Part shown: piece after piece, positions 57,063-64,000 of the stretch
Numbering within the stretch: the stretch's first letter is position 1
Layout: each line of letters opens with the position of its first letter
Assembly: GCA_013368315.1 (NCBI GenBank)
Contig: JAACJM010000148.1
Location: forward strand, 1-64,000
Source: Tetrapyrgos nigripes
Lineage: Eukaryota; Basidiomycota; Agaricomycetes; Agaricales; Campanellaceae
Direction: 5' to 3'
DNA length: 64,000 nt
Notes under the pieces: model-generated
Databases searched by the model: none
Told to the model about the DNA's origin: nothing
What the model saw: the letters and a program-made list of their open reading frames with translations, nothing else
Position numbers and translations under genes: made by a program

Positions 57063-57374
57063 GACAGGCATCTTGGCTGTTGGCTTCTTGTGTGAGTGCT
57101 GTATATATAGTGGCTGCCTATTGTAATTCTAGTGCATCTGGCAGCGTTATTGTCAGTTGAGAGGCACAAGCCTGACTGATGATATCTTGGATGTTGGAGT
57201 GCTGTACATAGATAGTGGCCGCCTATTGTGATTATTGAGCAGCCCATCTGACAATGCCCAATAAGGAAATCAAAATGACAAAAACGAGGTGACCACAGTG
57301 AGAAACACTACTTGGTGAAAAGAAGACAGCGACACTATTGTGAACGGTTACTCTGAGTGAAAGATAATAAGAGG

Positions 57375-58704
57375 ATGGTCAGTAAGTATAAAGTCCCTCA
57401 AGGCTACCAAGTAGCTTCCCAAATCAACATGACAGCTTACCAACTTGATCATACACTCAGGGGGCATACTGGAACTATACAATGCATGCAAGCCACCGAA
57501 GATGGCAAATACCTTGCTAGCAGTGGTGAGTGTGTCACTGAAGAGTCTACACAGACTGACACATATTTCTGGTTAGGTGGCAACAGTACCCTCATATGGG
57601 ATATGTCAATTGTCAAGCATATTTCAAGCAATGAGATACAAGATGCAACAACAGCTATACTTTGGGTCAAAAGATAGGACACACTGGAGAAAGGGCTGAT
57701 CTATGGTACAGGAAGCGGGTATCTGGTGTTCTGGATCCAAGACAATCAAGCAAGCATCATTTTCTTTGTGCAAAACCACTTACTGATTAGCAACAGAACT
57801 TTGAGGAGGTCACTTGCATAGAGTTGGCCAAGCCCAGTGAAGTGACTTTGTTAGCTTACGACTCCACAACCACCCAACTAGTCGTGGCAAATAGGGAGTG
57901 TGTCATTGTGTTGTTTGTCATCAATCCAACTACAATGTGGGCAGTGCAAGTGCCGAGCAGCATTCCCAAGTCTGTTGCATTTAACAACCAGCTCAACATT
58001 GTTGTCTTCGGTATGCATGATGCGATGTGAGTGTATGTCTTGATGCTCCTCCTGACACATAGTCTAATCCACCCAAAGCTATACCTTGGATGGTGGTTCT
58101 GGATTCAAAAATGACCAGTGCCTGGTGCACAGAATATGAGTGTGAGCTTTCAATTAAACTGAACCATCCCACTACTTATGTTGCCCACCAGTGGGTATGG
58201 AACATGTGATTCCACCAAAACAGTCTACTGCACTGACGACATCCTTGGCATGAATGACAGATCCAAAATACAACAATTTGTAATACCTTGAGAAAGGAAG
58301 GCTGGCCGACCAAAGCACGTTGCTTTTGGCAAGTCCTGCAAGGTAATAGTCAGCACAAGCGACCATGGCATGGGAGTGGGGACCTTCTCCAAAAACTTTC
58401 AACAAAGACAAAATCAAGAATCCATGGACTTACGGTAAGAGATATTATCCTTCAGAGATTGTGTTTATGTTGATGTAGATCCTAGACAGCTACATTGAAT
58501 GGCACCGAGTATATTATTGCTGGAGAACTCGGGACCACTGAACAAGAAACCGCTATCTTTGTCTTCAAGAAAACAAGGATGTGGGGGGTAGACTCTGGGC
58601 GAATCGGTGCAGCAGTGCAAGGTTTGACTTGGATGGGGAAAGTTCTCATTCTCATTGCTGCTGTCATAGCAGTGGTTCAGAATTACAGGGTGAGCTGTTA
58701 TTGA
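57375..58704 (+). pseudogene. WD40-repeat protein with C-terminal membrane segment, degraded
   Basis: The ATG at 57375 opens MVSKYKVPQGYQVASQ, followed by one clear WD40 repeat (TLRGHTGTIQCMQATEDGKYLASSG). A GTGAGT...GTTAG intron (57526-57576) keeps the frame into STLIWDMS. TAG at 57675 then closes it, but downstream pieces (GTGSGYLVFW near 57715, FEEVTCIELAKPSEVTLLAYD near 57810, RPKHVAFG-like in another frame near 58310) follow the order of a WD40 family that, as I recall, is much expanded in Agaricomycetes. A final hydrophobic helix (KVLILIAAVIAVVQNY, near 58640) matches the C-terminal anchor of that family. Multiple stops and frame changes make this copy non-functional. Confidence 0.75.
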
Positions 58705-58919
58705 AGAGTATAGGACTCATGAGCTAACATTAACCACAAAGAGTTCAAACATCAGAAAGCTCTTCACAATGAGTAAGGGTTTGCAAGTGGAGAATGACCT
58801 GGAACTGCAGCCTGTCAACACCACATCAGCTGCCTCGCACAAGGTCAACAACTCACCTGCAATGCCTTCCTTGACCACATACACAATGACAGCACAGACG
58901 ACAGCAGGGAAGACCACAT

Positions 58920-60035
58920 TGTCATGAATCCCTTCATACCTTCGCTTCTAGACCCTGTTCTTTGTTCTCCTTTCATCATTCTTCTCCCTTCCATCATTCT
59001 TCGCTTCTTTGGTTCTAGATCATGTTCCTTGTACCTATGGCTTCTGTCTTTGATGCATCATTTCTCTGATTGACAGATCATATATGTACCTGTTACACAT
59101 ATTGACATCACTTAGATACCTGATTATCATTCCTTGATTGTTTCCATCAGTACCTGCTGATCTAATCTTGTTCTCCTTCGCACTTTTGTATATATACTCC
59201 AGGGCTTTGTAGATAGTTCCTCAGTCTGTCCACTTCTGTCCCTCTGATCCATACTGCTCAGCATTGTCCTCAGTACTACTCGTGGTCATGGAAAGTGACG
59301 GTCCCCCCATTTTTTGATCATATCTCAAAATCATTCAGTAGTAAAATAGAAAGCTTTTGATACCCAAGCTGAGATGCCCCAGCTAAGGAGTATATCTGTA
59401 GAGGGGTATTTCACAAACCCCCATTTTGCTACACCATGACACAATTTTTTCTCGCAAAATCAGACCACACCAGCAGAAAGAGCGGCATCGAAAACAGGGG
59501 ATGGAATCTACACCCCAGTTGTTAGAATAAAATTGAGGGAGAACGTTGAAAAAGAAAACGCCTTCAAACATGCAAAAACGGCCATTTCATGGTGTTTTCT
59601 TTTTCAACGTTCTCCCTCAATTTTATTCTAACAACTGGGGTGTGGATTCCATCCCCTGTTTTCGATGCCGCTCTTTCTGCTGGTGTGGTCTGATTTTGCG
59701 AGAAAAAATTGTGTCATGGTGTAGCAAAATGGGGGTTTGTGAAATACCCCTCTACAGATATACTCCTTAGCTGGGGCATCTCAGCTTGGGTATCAAAAGC
59801 TTTCTATTTTACTACTGAATGATTTTACAACTTGCTTGAAGCAAAAAGACGCAGCCATTGTAGAGATATGGTCAAAAAATAGGGGGACCGTCACTTTCCG
59901 TGACCACGAGTATGTAGACTCTGGCCCAGTACTGGCTTACTCATCTATACCATCTATTTGCCTTATTGCTTCGTCTTTGGTTCCTGTGTGGTGGCCTGAG
60001 AGGCCTCCAGTCCCTATCTGAACCTGCTCTTGACA
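58920..60035 (+). mobile_element. Solo LTR related to the gypsy LTRs, split by a MITE
   Basis: It starts TGTCATGAATCCC and ends GCTCTTGACA, with LTR-like content (TATATATACTCC, then TTCCTCAGTCTGTCCACTTC). The flanks are CACAT (58915-58919) and CACGT (60036-60040), one mismatch from a 5-bp duplication. Removing the MITE at 59277-59912 leaves about 480 bp, the length of the LTRs of element 2. Confidence 0.75.
59277..59912. mobile_element. 636-bp foldback MITE with TA duplication
   Basis: The two halves are near-perfect inverted copies that meet near 59570-59590. The ends read CTCGTGGTCATGGAAAGTG and its inverse with C for T at one base, flanked by TA on both sides (59277-59278 and 59911-59912). 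A TA target and a GTGACGGTCCCCC-type end suggest a Tc1/mariner (pogo-like) derived element. The identical open frames on both strands are mirror images, not genes. Confidence 0.85.
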
Positions 60036-61719
60036 CACGTTTATGGCAGCCACACAGACAGCCACACCCCCAACTGAAGTAAATGGGGCCTTGATGGGAA
60101 CAGAATCTGCTGGGAAGAACTGAGTTACTTCAAGTAGACACCTAGTCATGTAACACCAACTGTCGCAGAGCACTGTTACTTCAAGTAGACACCTAGTCAT
60201 GTAACACCAAGTTGCAGAGCACTGTTACTGCTAGTAGACACTTAGCAAAAATGACACCAAGTCATGTCAGCTGTGAGTGCTTTGTGGATATGATGAATTG
60301 CCTTTTTAAAAAGTGAGTGTGACTTCCAAATTGGCTCAGTAGGGAGAACGTACCAGCAGTATATAGTGTAGCTTAGTTTTGAACGAGTGGTCTGGAGAAG
60401 TAGAGAGCAGATTAGCATCTTCTCTGAGAGCATAGAGTGACACACTTCACCGCCAAGGCACAGGTTCAAGCTGTATTTACTGGAGCAAGCTCTTCGACAG
60501 CCAGATTGGATGGACTGGTGACCAATTTAGTGGCACAGATAGTGTTGGGAGCAACAAGTGGGTCTGACTTGACAATGCTATGCCTGGTGTTGCTGGAAGT
60601 TGCTGGAAGAGCTGGACACCTAGTCCAACTCCTGGAGATCACATACATGGCATCGAGTCCTTCACTCAGTGGCCTCAGTATTATGACGACAAAGATAAAG
60701 GATAGACTCACCGATATCCAGAAATGAGTTGCTTGAGTATTCTTGCATGTGATGGTTCAGTGTTTGATGGGTGTCAGTATTGGTGGGAGCCTCTGCCTCT
60801 CCTTTAGCATTAGAATGTAAGAGTCAGCAGCCTGTAAGTTTATATTCAGATTAGCAGGATATCACTAGGGATTATACTACCTCAGGAAACGTACCTTCTG
60901 GATCTCCTCTTTGTCCAGACTGTCTTCTTCTACAGCGTCTCTAGCCTCTTCTTAATCTGATCACACAACACATTCTCCCTGAAGTGGATGAACATCTTTT
61001 TTATCAGACTGCAACATCTACAGGTTCAGCAAGCTGGTACTCACTGGAGCGAACTCGTCTATGGCCATATTAAATGAGGAGCTGATGAGCCCAGAATTTG
61101 TGGCACAGACAGGGACAGCACTGGGGTGGAACAGATAGTGCTGCTGGGATTGCAGCAATGAGTGAAGCCAGCAATGATGCTTGAAGCTTATGAAGCTACT
61201 GGGTGCACTTGGTGTTGCTGGAAGAGCTGGACACCTAGTCCAACTCTGAAGACCCTGTGCAGGACAAAGTGCAAGGTTTGAGAAAGAAAGCATGACTTAT
61301 GTAATCAGCTGGACTTTGTACATAAATGCCAGCGGCTGCTGTCTTTCAAACTGTTGTTTGTTGGTCACAATTTGTCCTCTAATCAATGAGTTGTTGGCCA
61401 AGGGTTGAAGCTGAAGAGGCGCAAATCTTAGTCAGGCAGCATAGTTGTATATTCACTGGGTATGGATACACGAGTTAAATGGTAAAGGATGGACAATGGA
61501 CATGAGCTACACATGGATTTAATGATCTGGATCTGAATTTCTAAATTGTATGATAGTAATGTGGACCACAAAGCAAAACAGACAGCATACCAGGGCCATA
61601 TTTAACTGTTAACTGTTAACTGCCTCACCCTATTGACCTGCCAGCACAAGAATTAACCACATCAGTTGCTCTCTTTGCTCACTCTGTGGTCGTCAGTTTG
61701 ATACATTGGTAAACATTAT
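60036..61719. other. Gene remnants and small tandem duplications
   Basis: 60118-60245 holds three imperfect copies of a unit of about 50 bp (GTTACTTCAAGTAGACACCTAGTC...). 60466-60650 and about 61030-61250 are diverged copies of one coding-like segment: on the minus strand both read SWTRCPALPAT... followed by a similar C-terminal part. No complete gene or known domain is visible. Confidence 0.45.
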
Positions 61720-62220
61720 CTAGGACCAACCTTTGTCCTTTGTGTCACTATCAGATGCACCAGCATTTTTGTGGTTGAGACTTAGCATATGAGCCACATC
61801 TGCACTGGAGATTGACAGCTGGTTTAATGTTGCTGTTACACTGCCAGTGTCTGAGAAAGAAAGCTTGCAGTGAGCTAAGGTGGGAGTGGAGGTGGGGCTG
61901 GGTCTGGGAGTGGTCGTGGGAGTGTCGTTGGGAATGGTGGAAACGTCACTGATGATGTTGCCGTAGTCATCGAGACCATGAAACAGTTTCAGTTGATGAC
62001 ATATGCAAGTGGGCTCAGGGTTGGAGAGAATAATCGACCAGTCAGGAACTTTCCAATTGGCAGCGGTACCCAGGTGGATACACTTGTGAACATCTTCTGT
62101 GTTACATGGAGGAAGTGAGCTGAGGGTGCAGGAAGTTTGACCGGAGTTGTGGGTGTTTTTTGGCCAGGGTGATTCCTCTGTGGCACTTGCAGAAGCTGCA
62201 GGATGCACTTTTGCATGCAT
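61720..62220 (-). CDS. Hypothetical protein, 166 codons
   Basis: An uninterrupted frame on the minus strand from ATG 62220 to a stop at 61720. The middle part has several Cys and His (CNTEDVHKCIHLG, PTCICHQLKLFHG) and then a Thr/Pro-rich linker and a Ser/Asp-rich end. No catalytic motif or known family is recognised. It lies on the same strand as the fragment at 62524-63048, with which it could belong as a later exon, but no convincing splice link was found. Confidence 0.35.
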   Translation of the reverse strand: MHAKVHPAASASATEESPWPKNTHNSGQTSCTLSSLPPCNTEDVHKCIHLGTAANWKVPDWSIILSNPEPTCICHQLKLFHGLDDYGNIISDVSTIPNDTPTTTPRPSPTSTPTLAHCKLSFSDTGSVTATLNQLSISSADVAHMLSLNHKNAGASDSDTKDKGWS

Positions 62221-62523
62221 TGTTATCCATATGTGAGGTCAACACTTGAGGACAGCATGAAAAAACTTACTGTTGATGTTCAAGAGAGTGGATGCAGGAT
62301 GACTTCTAGACAAATCCATTTATGTGTATAGACATCTTTTCAAACTCTGCAATTGGAATGCAATTGGAACACAGCACTGGGGCAGTGCATTTTTAGGGCA
62401 AGTTTTTGGTGAAATAAAATTTTGGCTTCTCAGGCAGGGTAATGAGGTGGCAAGCAAAATATGTACTTGCTGGATATATGTCCCAAAAAACTGTCTGAAT
62501 GCATTGACCACTGCCATGTAAGA

Positions 62524-63048
62524 CTACAATGATATTCTACATAGCGCACAGGCACAAAAACAGATGACAGAGACCGAGTTAGCTGTTCCAATGTTCAAAC
62601 TTATTATGATTGACGGCGTCATCAACCCACTCAGAGTTCCGAGTCCTGATATCCCCAATATGTGCCAAAACAGTGTCCTGTACCAGTGGTAATGGTCATT
62701 CAGGAAATTGACATAATCCAAGTAGTTTCTCAAATCAGAAAGTAGACCCCACTCTTTCACTCTTTGCACAGCATACTTCAGCTTTCCATCAGGCTGAAGT
62801 ACAAGTCAATATGAAAAATAGAATAAGGAAGATGAAGTAAATGCACTTCTGCTTCACTATGAGCAGCATAGACTTTTCAAAGGTGACAGCGATACCATAT
62901 ACAGGGAATGGGATGTTCAAAATCTCATTAATAGCTGCGATGACCTGGTTCACTGCTGTCTGAAATGACGATGTTTTGTATTCTTGACAGAGCTGAGGAA
63001 TCTCGACAAAACTTAGCTTGTCACTTCCCCATGTAACAAGTTCCTGGA
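62524..63048 (-). pseudogene. Unrecognised gene fragment, two exons on minus strand
   Basis: Reading from 63048 down, an open stretch (LVTWGSDKLSFVEIPQLC... to VYGIAVTFEKSMLLI) can be joined by a phase-0 GTGAAG...TTCAG intron (about 62861-62796) to PDGKLKYAVQRVKEWGLLSD..., which stays open to about 62524. The two parts read smoothly and look coding. Further upstream (63300-63160) another segment (DESFLENMSTRAVTGSYAYQ) is preceded by an in-frame TAG. It may be a member of a fungal expanded family, but I cannot name it. Confidence 0.4.
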
Positions 63049-64000
63049 AGCACCCAGGATTTCATGTGTCCACATGAGATCTGCAACAAGGTAATGTCCT
63101 GGGGAGATTTGGGGGCAGTAATCATTGTGGTGGGAAGATACTGATACTGATAAGGTTATGTAATGCAAGATATGCCTTTTTCAGTAACAGACTGATAAGC
63201 GTATGAGCCAGTCACTGCTCGCGTCGACATGTTCTCAAGGAATGATTCGTCCATTGTCTATCCTACTGTGGTGTACTCAAAGGTGCATCTGATGAAGGGC
63301 TTCACATTTAGGGTACCAATCATAGCTACAGATATAGTCTCCTACCAATCTCCTACAACATATACTTCCCAAATCCACATTTCTCCAGCTTCCATGGACC
63401 ATCAGTCAGACTTCATCACCTCCTTCAAAACTTGCCACTTCAGCAAACCTCCCTGCAGATCCAGATCCCACATCCTCAAAAACATCAGCACTGAATCTAC
63501 GCAGCAAAACAGAACAGAAAACAAAAGGTTAGTCAAATGCCTGCTCAGACTTTGGAATCAAGACATACCACAATACCCTGTCCAATGAAAAAATAGGCAA
63601 ACCTTGGTGCAAATGCGAGTTTGGAATAAGTCCTGGGGAATGCAGTGGTTGTGCAAGAGTGTCATATTGGTCATATTGGTAGACCACAGAAAGGTGCAGT
63701 CTGAAGCGTCCTAATCATAGATGTGCGATGGGTTGGGAAGATAAGATGAGAGGAAATGATAATTAATTGATCATGCCAGGAAAGAAGATGTCTAACGTAC
63801 CTTGAGCAGTGTATATTGCAAGTATCTTTTGAGTATTTTGTATCTTGGATGTCATCTCAATGTCTGGAATAGACATGTCAGCAGCACTAAGTAGGGAAAG
63901 GATGGCTTTCTGCTACCACAGGATTGTGTACTCGCAGCCACGATTCACAACAAATCTACTCGTGTGTCCTAGCCTTTAGGCCAGGGTGTGTTCGCCATTA
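63049..64000. other. No complete gene recognised
   Basis: This may hold upstream exons of the minus-strand fragment (63300-63160; a Gly/Ser segment near 63470-63400). The final 400 bases show no feature I can support. The window ends without a clear gene boundary. Confidence 0.35.

Larger units (their letters stand above)
42248..57063. mobile_element. Candidate MULE-type transposon bounded by CAGTGTTTGCCCTAAGG inverted ends
   Basis: A 17-bp perfect inverted pair (42248-42264 and 57047-57063) and a second inverted pair further inside (TGCAGACACCC words at 42316-42342 and 56590-56622) bracket the MULE-USP-PHD gene. The right side is longer than the left and contains an extra inverted block of TTAAGGCC-type words, so it may hold a further insertion. 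I find no convincing 8-11 bp target duplication next to the outer ends. The boundary call is therefore tentative, while the gene inside is clear. Confidence 0.45.

Noticed and set aside
57155..57168. GAGAGGCACAAGC near 57156 as target duplication partner of the same string at 42233
   Set aside because: It lies about 90 bp outside the inverted end at 57063, within a local duplication, so it does not fit a target-site duplication of the proposed element.
59383..59770. Two identical small proteins on opposite strands
   Set aside because: They are mirror images caused by the foldback MITE.

Overview
The window looks like a repeat island from a basidiomycete (Agaricomycete-type) nuclear genome. 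The support is a chain of short spliceosomal introns (about 50-65 nt, GT-AG plus two GC-AG), a KDZ-family transposase, a WD40 family with a C-terminal membrane segment that I recall as expanded in mushrooms, and chromodomain Ty3/gypsy retrotransposons. No tRNA, rRNA or CRISPR was seen. Little ordinary host coding sequence is visible; nearly everything I can place belongs to a transposon, a repeat array or a gene broken by one.

Layout. 389-7594 is a decayed Ty3/gypsy element (TSD TTTAC) with a 279-bp MITE inside pol. 8472-10497 (minus) is a gag-protease fragment of another gypsy family. 12.5-13.2 kb holds a possible small coiled-coil gene fragment. 16.15-16.62 kb is a 52-bp minisatellite. 16753-20174 (minus) is a nearly complete five-exon KDZ transposase broken by eight in-frame TGA codons. 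A small intact three-exon gene (20484-21224) is transcribed divergently from it. 22.6-41.2 kb is a nested repeat complex: 9-bp minisatellite arrays, a solo LTR (TSD GCAGT), a MITE, a 2.3-kb palindrome, and a family of elements with CACTGG ends and 3-bp TSDs (CACTA-like), one of which carries a 22-bp minisatellite and was later split by two more elements. 42.4-54.8 kb is a multi-exon gene fusing a MULE-type transposase, a USP-like cysteine peptidase and a PHD finger. It is interrupted in frame by a second, much younger gypsy element (44658-52401, TSD ACTGG). 57.4-58.7 kb is a WD40 pseudogene, 58.9-60.0 kb is a solo LTR containing a foldback MITE, and 60-64 kb holds weak gene remnants.

How the parts relate. 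The two full gypsy copies share one gene order: an ATG-less ORF0, gag, a -1 frame pol (protease, reverse transcriptase, RNase H, integrase, chromodomain), then a third ORF with a duplicated Cys/His module and a WG/GW-rich tail. Both have a PBS that is the exact complement of the predicted 5' end of their own transcript, the layout expected for Tf1/sushi-type self-priming. The old gypsy copy and the KDZ gene are inactivated almost only by in-frame TGA at arginine positions, which points to CpG-limited C-to-T decay acting on unrelated transposons.
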